This document shows, piece after piece, positions 9,127 to 17,182 of a stretch of DNA of 64,000 nt. The notes beneath the pieces are model-generated. The model saw only the letters and a program-made list of their open reading frames with translations, was not told the DNA's origin and did no database searches. Origin of the DNA: CBDBBY01 sp965205055. GTDB taxonomy: Bacteria > Pseudomonadota > Alphaproteobacteria > Rhodobacterales > Rhodobacteraceae. Location: assembly GCA_965205055.1 (NCBI GenBank), contig OZ242030.1, positions 4,216,001 through 4,280,000 of the forward strand, written 5' to 3'. How positions within the stretch are numbered: the first letter of the stretch is position 1; every line of letters starts with the position of its first letter. A program made the position numbers and the translations under genes.

Positions 9127-9408
9127 ATGGATATCTTGGAAGCGATGGCGGCGGGGCGAGGGTGATGATCATTCCCAAAAATGTCGAATTGACCACGGTT
9201 CAGGCGGCTGACGTGCTCGACGTGTCCCTTCCTGATAGAACTTTTGGATGCAAAGAAAATCCCACACCGCAAGGTAGGGAAGCATCGCCGCATCCTAGCG
9301 GAAGATGTAATGGCCTATAAAGCGTCTGCCGCCGCAGAACGGGAAACTGCGCTCAACCAATTGGTTGCTGATGCCCAAGAGCAGGACATGGGCTACAGCC
9401 AGCCATGA
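9127..9408 (+). pseudogene. Frameshifted excisionase/HTH-type antitoxin
   Basis: Three frames together give a normal MerR/excisionase-type antitoxin. MDILEAMAAGRG is in one frame, then VELTTVQAADVLDVS in a second after a shift near 9160, then IELLDAKKIPHRKVGKHRR and EDVMAYKASAAAERE in a third after a shift near 9228. The order and spacing match antitoxins of PIN-domain toxins (HTH with KIPHRKVGKHRR). Two indels mean no functional protein. The stop overlaps the start of the next remnant (ATGA), as in intact pairs of this type. Confidence 0.75.
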
Positions 9409-9578
9409 GCCATTTGACGGCGTTTCTCGACGCCGACATTCTCTGTGCAGCGCAGATGCACGATGTGCTTATTGATTGTGCAGCCGCGGCGGTCGGAATT
9501 TCAGCCGCAAGCCTTGCATTTTTCAGCACTGGATTTTTGCCGCTCATCGCCAAGCACGCAGCGGTTCGCAAACCTTAG
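9405..9578 (+). pseudogene. Truncated PIN-type toxin remnant
   Basis: It begins at an ATG overlapping the antitoxin stop and reads MSHLTAFLDADILCAAQMHDVLIDCA, close to the start of PIN toxins (TALFDANVLYPAPLRDLLM). The first Asp is kept, but resemblance is lost after ~25 residues, and the frame ends at a TAG formed at the left edge of the IS5 insertion (TSD TTA at 9575). Only ~57 residues remain, so it is inactive. Together with the upstream remnant it is a dead VapBC-like module. Confidence 0.6.
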
Positions 9579-10558
9579 AGCTTGAACGAAAATTCAGCAG
9601 CTTCGCCTAGATGTTGAGTGGTCTCGCCAAGATGTGGTATCTTTTGTCAACGTTGAACCCGACAAAAGGATGCCGGACATGCCTTGGAACGAGACCACCA
9701 AGACCGAGTATACACGCCCTCGGGATCGGTTTGAAAGCGATTTGACGGATGAGGAATGGAATTTGGTCGAACCGTGCCTTCCGCCTCCGTCCAAGAGAGG
9801 ACGCCCCCGCAAGACCGACCTTCGGGAGGTGTTCAATGCGATCCAGTTTGTGCTCGCCACCGGAGGCCAGTGGCGGGCGATTCCTCCATGTTTTCCGCCA
9901 GTTACGACGGTGCAGTACTATTTCTACGCGTGGAGCCGCAACGGGGTCATCGATCGGATGACGGACAGGCTTCGCGCCTTCGGGCGCAAGCTGGCGGGAC
10001 GCTCGGAGACCCCGACGGCTGCGGCGATCGACACCCAATCGGTGAAGACGACGGAGAGCGGCGGGCCTTCGGGCTACGACGCGGGCAAGAAGGTCAAGGG
10101 GCGCAAGCGCCACCTCGTCGTCGACGTTTTGGGGCTCCCGCTCGGGCTCGCCGTTCACGCGGCTTCGGTGCAGGACCGGGACGGAGCTCCGGACGTGATC
10201 CTCGGAGTGCTGGAGAAGGCGCCGCACATCAAGAAAATCTGGGCGGACGGCGGATACCGGGGAGAGAAGCTGGCGTCCGCGCTCAAGGATCTCGGCATCG
10301 GATCCGATCTTGAGATTGTCAAAAAACCCAAAGATATCAAAGGGTTCACGGTTCTCTACCGCCGCTGGGTCGTGGAGCGGACCTTCGCCTGGATGTCGCG
10401 CTGCCGGCGTCTGGCGAAGGACTACGAGCGGAGCTTGGAGAGCTCCTTGGCGTGGGCGCAGCTGGCCGCGTGCCGCTTCATGATGCGCCGGATCGCAAGA
10501 GCCACAACATGCTGATAATAAGTAATAAAATGGGATTCATGAATTTCCGTTCATACTC
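9578..10558 (+). mobile_element. IS5-family insertion sequence (IS427-like group), 981 bp
   Basis: Terminal inverted repeats are visible: left GAGCTTGAACGAAAATTCA, right (reverse complement) GAGTATGAACGGAAATTCA. A TTA target duplication (9575-9577 and 10559-10561) flanks the element. One full-length transposase is inside. The right end lies only 11 nt from the next gene's Shine-Dalgarno region. Confidence 0.85.
9679..10515 (+). CDS. IS5-family transposase
   Basis: This 278-residue transposase has the N-terminal DLTDEEWNLVEPCLPP segment, a WRAIPPCFPP turn and a DDE core. The catalytic residues are in AIDTQSVKTTE (first Asp), WADGGYRG (second Asp) and RRWVVERTFAWM (Glu). Length is normal and no stops interrupt it, so it may be active. 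The ATG at 9679 has AGGA eight bases upstream and begins MPWNETT, matching the usual start of this group. Confidence 0.92.
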   Translation: MPWNETTKTEYTRPRDRFESDLTDEEWNLVEPCLPPPSKRGRPRKTDLREVFNAIQFVLATGGQWRAIPPCFPPVTTVQYYFYAWSRNGVIDRMTDRLRAFGRKLAGRSETPTAAAIDTQSVKTTESGGPSGYDAGKKVKGRKRHLVVDVLGLPLGLAVHAASVQDRDGAPDVILGVLEKAPHIKKIWADGGYRGEKLASALKDLGIGSDLEIVKKPKDIKGFTVLYRRWVVERTFAWMSRCRRLAKDYERSLESSLAWAQLAACRFMMRRIARATTC

Positions 10559-10572
10559 TTAGGAGACCGACC

Positions 10573-11880
10573 ATGTTGGAAAGCGTAAAGATCCAAAATT
10601 TCAAGAGCTACTTTGATGCGACATTGAAACTTTCGCCGGTGACCATCCTGATCGGAGCAAACGCTTCGGGAAAGAGCAACGCGATAGAAGCGCTAAAACT
10701 TCTGTCGTGGATTGCGCAAGGCAACAGTCTAGGCTCCATTGCATCGATGGTTCAGAAGCAGAACCACAAGATTCGCGGACTGGTGAAGGAACTGGGATTT
10801 CGCGGCGAAGAATTTTTCGAATTTTCTTGCATTGGTCGCAATGCGTCATGGAGCCAGTACACAATTCGCTTGGGAACAACGGAGGATGGCGAATTGTTCG
10901 TCCATAGGGAGGAGCTCAGCTCATCTACAGAATCGCTCCCATTATTTCGTGCTAGGCTATTTCGAGGCGGCGAAGGTGCAATACAATCGGAGTATAATTC
11001 CTTCAGCGATCAAGGAAAAAAATCCTATGTAATTTTGACAAACCAGATGCCGGCTATGATTCAATTCAATAATCCATCGCTAATTGAAGGAAAACACAAG
11101 GTTGCAAAGAGGAAGATTCCAAATGCCGCATCTGAGTGCTGCAACGACTTGCGCAGCATGGTTTTTATTGACCCACACCCTTCGGAGATGCGCGGATACA
11201 GTTTCCACAACCAGAAATCATTGTCCGAAGACGGTTCCAATATTTCCAGCATCCTGTACCGATTATGCAAGGATCCAGATTCAAAGAAATTGATTTTCGA
11301 ATTTGTAAAATCACTGCCGGAGCAGGACATTATTGACATTGACTTCATTGAGACCGGGCGCGGAGATGTCATGGTAACGCTTAAGGAAAGTTTTGGAGGC
11401 GAGCCAAGGACGTGCGATGCAACCTTGCTTTCCGACGGCACGCTGCGAACTCTTGCCGCGGCGGTGGCAGTGCTTTCGGCACCAAAAGGCAGCTTGGTTG
11501 TTATTGAAGAGATAGACAACGGCGTGCACCCCAGCCGAGCGGTACACCTATTGGAGAAGCTGGCAAATGTTGCGAACTCTAGAGATCTGCGCATATTGAT
11601 CAGCACCCACAATCCTGCACTTTTGGATGGGCTTCCGGCCAGCGAGATTTCGAAGGTGACGGTATCCTACCGCAATTCAGATACCGGGGCGAGCGAGCTG
11701 ATACGAATGGAAGATATTCAAAACTCTCCAGTACTTGTCGCCAGAGGAAAACTGGGTCAATTGATGACCGATGGGACAATAGATAACTTCATCAAGAAGA
11801 ATCCAGGATCGGAAGAAAACCGCCGAAGAGCACTTTCTTGGATTGAATCGTTTGACAGCCATGAAAGCCGAGATTCATGA
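10573..11880 (+). CDS. AAA/ABC-type ATPase of a two-gene AAA-PIN module
   Basis: The 435-residue protein starts with an ABC-like P-loop fold (SVKIQNFKSY) and Walker A IGANASGKSN at residue ~33. A long middle region follows, then the C-terminal half of the ATPase: a signature-like LSDGTLRTLAA, Walker B SLVVIEEIDNGVHPSR and an H-loop ISTHNPALLDG. This is the AAA_21/OLD-like layout common in phage-defence and conflict systems. The ATG has AGGAG eight bases upstream. The gene overlaps the PIN gene by ATGA, so the two are co-translated. Base composition is clearly more AT-rich than the sugar operon, a sign of transfer. The function is likely to gate the nuclease (inference). Confidence 0.85.
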   Translation: MLESVKIQNFKSYFDATLKLSPVTILIGANASGKSNAIEALKLLSWIAQGNSLGSIASMVQKQNHKIRGLVKELGFRGEEFFEFSCIGRNASWSQYTIRLGTTEDGELFVHREELSSSTESLPLFRARLFRGGEGAIQSEYNSFSDQGKKSYVILTNQMPAMIQFNNPSLIEGKHKVAKRKIPNAASECCNDLRSMVFIDPHPSEMRGYSFHNQKSLSEDGSNISSILYRLCKDPDSKKLIFEFVKSLPEQDIIDIDFIETGRGDVMVTLKESFGGEPRTCDATLLSDGTLRTLAAAVAVLSAPKGSLVVIEEIDNGVHPSRAVHLLEKLANVANSRDLRILISTHNPALLDGLPASEISKVTVSYRNSDTGASELIRMEDIQNSPVLVARGKLGQLMTDGTIDNFIKKNPGSEENRRRALSWIESFDSHESRDS

Positions 11881-12347
11881 CGGACATTGTAATAATTGAT
11901 ACCACTGTGCTGTTAAACCTGTTAGATGTAACAGGAAGAAATCAGAATAGGTCAGAATCAGTGGGCGAATTCCGCGAATTGATCAGTATCAATGCTGAAT
12001 TCTTGATTCCACTTGCGACAATATTTGAGACGAGCAGTCACATTAAGCAAGTTAAGCGAGTGGGCAATCAGATAAAGCGCAGATGGGCAGAAAAACTTCG
12101 CGACACAGTAACTCAGACAGTGGACGGTTCTGAGTTTTGGATTGGCGCGATTCGATTTCCGGATCCGAATGAATTCATAGAATGGGTTGATGAATATCCA
12201 AATTGTTCCGTTCGTGGAAAAGATTTAAACGATCTATCGATTATCAAGGAATGGCACAGGATGTGTGAAATTCATCCGAATCGACGAGTTCGAATATGGT
12301 CATTTGACCGATACTTGATTGGTTATGATAATAACCCGGATTCTTAG
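11877..12347 (+). CDS. PIN-domain nuclease partner of the AAA ATPase
   Basis: The 156-residue protein begins IVIIDTTVLLNLL, the first acidic strand of a PIN fold. Later acidic positions are in KDLNDLSIIKEW and SFDRYLIGYD, consistent with a metal-dependent RNase of PIN type, although the family is divergent. It has no membrane segment. It is coupled to the ATPase by an ATGA overlap, and no antitoxin-like gene is present. The pair is therefore better read as an ATPase-controlled effector than as a VapBC toxin-antitoxin pair (inference). AT-rich codon use matches its partner. Confidence 0.72.
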   Translation: MTDIVIIDTTVLLNLLDVTGRNQNRSESVGEFRELISINAEFLIPLATIFETSSHIKQVKRVGNQIKRRWAEKLRDTVTQTVDGSEFWIGAIRFPDPNEFIEWVDEYPNCSVRGKDLNDLSIIKEWHRMCEIHPNRRVRIWSFDRYLIGYDNNPDS

Positions 12348-12789
12348 CAAACCTCGAACTGGGCCGCCTGGTTGACTAAGAATGGGTTGGAGTTCGAAAC
12401 GGTTCGCAGTCGTTCCGATATGGCCCAGCAGTAACATTGTGTCCTTCGGCATTCGCAACTGCTTTCGTCGGCACGAAATATTTGCTCTCTCCTGTCTGCG
12501 CAAAGAGTGGTTTGTGCGATGTTGATCACGCAGCAAGGCGCCATATGACGCTGGCTGCTCAAGGAAGCGAAGAACGAGTTCAAAAACAATCGTTTGAACC
12601 TGCCTGAATTCGCAAATCGACGGGAGTCCGCTTTGACGGCAAAACTGCGGACAATCTTGCCGCCGCACGTCCGGCTCGCTTGCCAGAATAGTATCACTGC
12701 CGCCCACGGTTGTGCGCCGGCCTTGCCGTGCGAGAAATTGCGCGGAGCGAACAATTCACGTAATGTGCCGACGGCGCCGAACCAGAGCG
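12348..12789. other. Intergenic stretch, no gene recognised
   Basis: About 440 nt between the AAA-PIN pair and the methyltransferase. Frames open on both strands give Cys/Ser/Arg-rich translations without family features. No IS ends were identified. Confidence 0.45.
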
Positions 12790-14235
12790 ATGATCATGAG
12801 GATCGAAACAGACGGAACAAATGGGCGGTTCGATCTTCGGCAAGCTGTCGAAAAGACGGACGTTCTCGTTCCTTTCACCGGGCCATGCGCTCTGGAGGAT
12901 GACGATTTTCCCTTTGAGGCCATCAGCGATGTTGCCGAGGTCGAGAGCTGGCGCAAAGAAATTAACCGCCCTGTTTACCATATTCACAAATGGTGGGCGC
13001 AGCGTCTCGGAACAGTCTTTCGCGCGGTTGCGCTCGGCGCGCTGGCGCCGTCCGGCACCGACATCCTGAGCGCGTTCTACCGTCCCACGCGCGTGCAGAA
13101 CCTTATCGTATTCGATCCTTTCATGGGCAGCGGAACGACAATCGGAGAGGCAGCGAAGCTTGGCGCACGCGCTATCGGACGCGATATCAATCCCGTCGCG
13201 CACTTCCTCGTCCGCAACGCCTTGGCATTCCATGATCGCGAAGCCGTCTTCCGGACATTCCGCAACATTGAGCACGACGTGGCCGACAAAATCCGTGCCT
13301 ACTACAAAACAATCAAGCCGGACGGAACGGAAGCCGACGTTCTTTATTATTTCTGGGTGAAGCATGTAGATTGCCCGGAGTGCGCATGCCAAGTCGATCT
13401 GTTCTCAACAAGGGTTTTCGCCAAACATTCCAACCCGCGCCGTTATCCGGACGCAAAAGCGACATGTCCCCTCTGCGGAGAAGTGAATTCCGTACGCTTC
13501 GACGCGAATCATGCCGCATGCGTGGGATGCGCTGCGGAGTTCAACCCGCAAAGCGGTCCTGCGCGCGGGCGAACAGCGACCTGTCCCGAATGCGAGCATT
13601 CATTTACTATCGGGCAGACAATCCGCGAAAAGAACACGCCGCCGGCGCACAGGCTGTATGCCAAGCTCGTTCTGACGCCGGACGGCAAAAAGGCGTATTC
13701 CGCGGCCACCGACGAAGACCGAAAATCCTACGCCAGTGCTGAAAAAGCCCTTGGAGACTGCATCAATGCATTTCCGATCATCGGAATCGAGCCCGGACAC
13801 AACACCAATCAGGCGCTTGGATACAACTACTGCTATTGGCACCAAATGTTCAACGCACGCCAGCTTTTGTGCTTGTCGATCCTTGCAGACCGAATACGCG
13901 AAATACAGGAGCCCGCTATTCGAGAGTTGTTCACATGCCTTTTTTCAGGCGTGCTTGAATTCAACAATTTGTTCACATCGTACAAGGGAGAGGGCACGGG
14001 CGCAGTCCGTCACATGTTCGCCCATCATGTCCTGAAGCCCGAACGGACGCCTTTGGAGGCCAATGTTTGGGGCACGCCCAAGAGTTCAGGCTCTTTCATG
14101 ACAATGTTCAAAGGGCGAATTCGCCGGGCGTTGGATTACGCTGACGATCCCTTTGAGCTGCGCCTGAACAATCGACGGATGGAGAAGAAAAAAAGCCGAG
14201 AAAGTTTATGGCTTGTCGGAGGCGCTCAACATTGA
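12790..14235 (+). CDS. DUF1156-type DNA methyltransferase, N-terminal half (frameshifted)
   Basis: The half protein carries an NRPVYHIHKWWAQRLG segment like that of DUF1156 methylases. It then has the AdoMet-binding motif I FDPFMGSGTT (~residue 110) followed by ARAIGRDINP, and four CxxC pairs (CPEC, CPLC, CVGC, CPEC) that should form zinc ribbons. The catalytic DPPF motif is missing from this frame and lies in the next one. At the 3' end an AAGAAAAAAAG run (A7) breaks the frame. With one A fewer, the sequence reads ...MEKKKAEKVYGLSEALNID, joining smoothly to the second half. The locus is therefore one ~768-residue N6-adenine/N4-cytosine methyltransferase gene interrupted by a homopolymer indel, either real, phase-variable or a sequencing error. 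Confidence 0.8.
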   Translation: MIMRIETDGTNGRFDLRQAVEKTDVLVPFTGPCALEDDDFPFEAISDVAEVESWRKEINRPVYHIHKWWAQRLGTVFRAVALGALAPSGTDILSAFYRPTRVQNLIVFDPFMGSGTTIGEAAKLGARAIGRDINPVAHFLVRNALAFHDREAVFRTFRNIEHDVADKIRAYYKTIKPDGTEADVLYYFWVKHVDCPECACQVDLFSTRVFAKHSNPRRYPDAKATCPLCGEVNSVRFDANHAACVGCAAEFNPQSGPARGRTATCPECEHSFTIGQTIREKNTPPAHRLYAKLVLTPDGKKAYSAATDEDRKSYASAEKALGDCINAFPIIGIEPGHNTNQALGYNYCYWHQMFNARQLLCLSILADRIREIQEPAIRELFTCLFSGVLEFNNLFTSYKGEGTGAVRHMFAHHVLKPERTPLEANVWGTPKSSGSFMTMFKGRIRRALDYADDPFELRLNNRRMEKKKSRESLWLVGGAQH

Positions 14236-15097
14236 CATTGCCGAGGACTTTCCCTCTTTTTTGGATGGAAAGCGCATTTACCTGTCCTGCGGCGATTCCA
14301 GCGCAACAGACATCGAAGATGGCACTGTTGACGCCATAATTACCGACCCGCCGTTCTTCGACAACGTGCACTATTCGCAACTTGCGGATTTCTTCCATGT
14401 CTGGCAGCGACATATCCTCGGCGAAGAAGGAACGCGTGGCGCAAATACGACGCGTTCACCGGCAGAGGTGCAGAACGCCGACAGCGAAGCGTTCACTGAG
14501 AGGCTCGGCTCAGTCTGGACTGAGTGCCACCGGGTTCTCTCCGCCGCCGGCGTGCTTGCGTTCACATATCACCACTCTCGGTCAGAAGGTTGGTCCTCTG
14601 TTCTGGACGCGCTCATGGAAGCTGGCTTTTTCATCAGCGCAGCGTTTCCGATCAAGGCTGAAATGTCGGTAGCGATGCCCAAACAACAGGCAACGGAGCC
14701 TATTGATCTGGATATCGTTCTGGTCTGCCGCAAGCGTTCCGCCCTCGACGGAGCTCATCGGTGGAACGGCAAACTATGGGGCATCACTCGGCAAAAGGCA
14801 TCGTGCCAGATTGCCCGTCTTCGCAAGGCGGGTCGAAAGCTGAGCCGAAATGATGTGCGAGTCATTGTGATGGCACAACTTGTCCGCCAGCTGTCGCAGT
14901 CTGATACGCAAGACGCCGCGATACGCTCGTTGGAAGCCAGCCGTTCTGAAATTGAATCTACAATCAACTCCCTGCACGATTCCAAAAGCACCGGCGCGCG
15001 GAGAAACTCTCTTGAGTCTGATTTCCACCGTCTTCGTGCAATGCGTTTCAGCAGTCCGCTCCACCAATATCCTCATCGAACGCACCGACCGGCATGA
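14213..15097 (+). CDS. DUF1156-type DNA methyltransferase, C-terminal half
   Basis: This frame continues the methyltransferase after the A7 slip. It contains the catalytic motif IV as TDPPFFDNVHYSQL, then strands with AAGVLAFTYHHSR and a C-terminal helical region (QLSQSDTQDAAIRSLEASRSE). Motif order (I before IV) fits the alpha/gamma class of amino-methyltransferases. A TTG at 14213 could start it, but the in-frame sequence upstream (EKVYG) matches a continuing protein better. On its own it lacks the AdoMet site and should be inactive. Its end overlaps the putative restriction nuclease fragment, an arrangement typical of a two-gene R-M system. Confidence 0.78.
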   Translation: MSEALNIDIAEDFPSFLDGKRIYLSCGDSSATDIEDGTVDAIITDPPFFDNVHYSQLADFFHVWQRHILGEEGTRGANTTRSPAEVQNADSEAFTERLGSVWTECHRVLSAAGVLAFTYHHSRSEGWSSVLDALMEAGFFISAAFPIKAEMSVAMPKQQATEPIDLDIVLVCRKRSALDGAHRWNGKLWGITRQKASCQIARLRKAGRKLSRNDVRVIVMAQLVRQLSQSDTQDAAIRSLEASRSEIESTINSLHDSKSTGARRNSLESDFHRLRAMRFSSPLHQYPHRTHRPA

Positions 15098-15512
15098 CAA
15101 AGAATATCATTGCCAAAACTGGTTCAAATCACGCTTGGACGATCTGGGTGAGCACTACGACGAACCGGGACGGAACACCTATCCCGACTTAAAGACAGCG
15201 AGTCATCCCGAAGGATACGAGTTGAAGGGTTTGGCCTATCTTGGCCGGACGGCCAATTTTGGCTGCAACAGCCGGCCACCATGCGGAGAACATAACGATC
15301 GGCAAGTTCATTATTTTTTTTGCCGCTACCCGCCGCGAACGGACGGCGCCGCGCGAGCCGGTCTGGACATCGCGGAGGGGCGGGTTATTCAACGGCCTCA
15401 TTCTATCTTTCTTCTGGTGCGCGGTCCTTGTCGGCCGCAATCAGCTGTTCGAGACGATGAGGAAAGGCGGTGTCGACTTGCTCTAGGGCGTGATCAAGCC
15501 ACAAAATACTGA
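15036..15512 (+). CDS. PD-(D/E)xK-type restriction endonuclease, probably truncated
   Basis: From a GTG at 15036 the frame reads EYHCQNWFKSRLDDLG, then NTYPDLKTASHPEGYELKGLA. The YPD and ELK elements, 12-14 residues apart, fit the PD-(D/E)xK nuclease core, and CNSRPP...HYFFCRYP continues plausibly. After ~residue 100 the translation turns Arg-rich and loses protein-like character up to the stop at 15512, so the C-terminus is probably frameshifted or replaced. The start overlaps the methyltransferase end by 62 nt. Position suggests it was the cutting partner of that enzyme. About 300 nt further down holds no convincing gene, although a 102-residue frame on the minus strand (15403-15711) is open. 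Confidence 0.55.
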   Translation: MQCVSAVRSTNILIERTDRHDKEYHCQNWFKSRLDDLGEHYDEPGRNTYPDLKTASHPEGYELKGLAYLGRTANFGCNSRPPCGEHNDRQVHYFFCRYPPRTDGAARAGLDIAEGRVIQRPHSIFLLVRGPCRPQSAVRDDEERRCRLALGRDQATKY

Positions 15513-15809
15513 CGCCATGCAACGCCACGTCGTCGGCCTTCGTCAAGGTCGGCGACGGTAACGCAATATCACAGTCGAAATACAGAAGTTTTGCACGCCG
15601 ATTCTCAACAAACGCCAAGCAAAAAGGAGGACACGTGCCACCACCAACAGAATGAACTTGAAAAAGCGGCGCAGATATTAAACCAAAACAGCTCCTGAAA
15701 GCCTGAGGCAATTCAGTTTATTCTATCCGTAGCAGAAGCGATTCCCCAGTACTTCACAGAGCATTTGATGTCTGGTTTATTAAATTCGTTTCTGAAAGCT
15801 GCTTGGCCT

Positions 15810-17180
15810 TTACGAAGGTAGAGTGACTATTCCCGGCCTAGAAATGAAGCGAGCATACTCTTGAGTAATATTTGAGATTAATTCTTCCCTTAAGCGATAC
15901 GTGACTGCCCAGTCTTCAGTTTTATCCTTTGGCACGCTAACGGTCAAGTTGAGGAAAACAGTAAGCCTTCCTGGATTGTTTGTCGTTGGAAAAAGTAAGA
16001 TAGGGGTCGACCACGCTGTACCCAGAGCGACTTTGTACTTCTTATTTAAATTTGGCTTGTTACGATCTTTCGATCCATCCGCATTCGCAAAAGGCCATTC
16101 TACGGCCAAAAGGTACAGCAGGGGCCCCGGCTTGGGTTGAGCATTGTCACAACTGGCCCCAATTTGAACAAGTCTGAGCTTGCAGTCGTTCCATTCCACT
16201 TCATTAACACCAAAATTTTCCCTAAGCTTTTGCTCTGAAAAGCCGAAATATGTCATGAGTGAATCTTCAAGATTTTCGGGCAAAGATTCAATTACAGCTC
16301 CCAGTTCAGTAGAAGCGATCTGAGCGCCGCCGGGAGGATTTGGGAAAGACAGGTGTATGGCACTGTTTACGGAAGCTTGCGCCGGCACGGGCGGCGGCGC
16401 TCCCCCTGCTTGTCCTATAAGTGCAGTACTCCAGTCTAACGCCGATTCGCTGTCCGGATCATGTCTTGTGGTACGATCCGCCAAGATAGGTACAAGAACG
16501 CGATTGATAGCATCACGCGGCTTTTCCGCCGCTCGGTTAATCCCTGCTCCAGCTTGAGCGAATCGATAGAGAATTCTCCCGATTTCTTCGGCAAATTCAT
16601 TTGAAGCGCGCAGATCCTTCGGGACAAGATCAACAATTGAGCGAAGAACTGCATCCACTGCAACCGACACATCCGCTTCCCAAGCGAGAAGGGCATGCAA
16701 TTGCGGACTACTAGTGATCAAATTCCCAATATCTTGCTTCAGCCGCTCCGCATTCACGACGGATCCACTTACAGTGTTTATGTAGTGGTGCTTTTGAAAT
16801 ACAGAGAAGAACACAGGCAGGAGACGCGAATCCTCATCTCTAAAGTATTGGAACAAGTGGCGTTTCAAATCTTCCAGATCCGGTTGCTCAGACCAAAGAA
16901 CCAAGCCATACGGCCCGCTTTCGGGACAAATTAGCTTTTTAACAACTTCTGTAAGTTTAGCGAACGCTAGACGATTAGGAGTACCGAAATCCGCTTCAGT
17001 AGTGAGATATTGGTCGAGGAACAATAATCGCGTGCCCGGCAACGCTTGCCAATTCTCGAAATCTTCTTCACTGTATAACTTCGAATGACAATCCAGCCGT
17101 AGCTCGTTTAGGCATCTCTTTATACCAGAAAGATGGCGTTCCTTGTCATCGACAACGGTAATTCTTGATTTAATAAGCAC
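15810..17180 (-). CDS. Receiver-domain protein partnered with the double-GHKL kinase
   Basis: The 456-residue protein opens with a response-regulator receiver fold: ITVVDDKERHLSG supplies the acidic pair D11-D12, and RLLFLDQYL supplies D56 as phospho-acceptor. A ~330-residue C-terminal part follows that I do not recognise; it has no DNA-binding helix-turn-helix. The GTG start lies 2 nt after the kinase stop, so the two genes form an operon. AT-rich composition contrasts with the flanking zinc operon. Receiver proteins beside GHKL ATPases are known from restriction-type conflict islands, so a defence role is the best guess. The C-terminal domain would be the output module (inference). Confidence 0.75.
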   Translation of the reverse strand: MLIKSRITVVDDKERHLSGIKRCLNELRLDCHSKLYSEEDFENWQALPGTRLLFLDQYLTTEADFGTPNRLAFAKLTEVVKKLICPESGPYGLVLWSEQPDLEDLKRHLFQYFRDEDSRLLPVFFSVFQKHHYINTVSGSVVNAERLKQDIGNLITSSPQLHALLAWEADVSVAVDAVLRSIVDLVPKDLRASNEFAEEIGRILYRFAQAGAGINRAAEKPRDAINRVLVPILADRTTRHDPDSESALDWSTALIGQAGGAPPPVPAQASVNSAIHLSFPNPPGGAQIASTELGAVIESLPENLEDSLMTYFGFSEQKLRENFGVNEVEWNDCKLRLVQIGASCDNAQPKPGPLLYLLAVEWPFANADGSKDRNKPNLNKKYKVALGTAWSTPILLFPTTNNPGRLTVFLNLTVSVPKDKTEDWAVTYRLREELISNITQEYARFISRPGIVTLPS

Positions 17181-17182
17181 AA

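Noticed and set aside
14185..14235. Programmed ribosomal frameshift to join the two methyltransferase halves
   Set aside because: The A7 run is slippery, but no downstream stimulator was recognised and this family is not known to use frameshifting; indel or phase variation is simpler.
15403..15711. 102-residue minus-strand frame with a protein-like C-terminal half
   Set aside because: It has no start context and no family, and lies over the degraded nuclease region; noted only in that entry.
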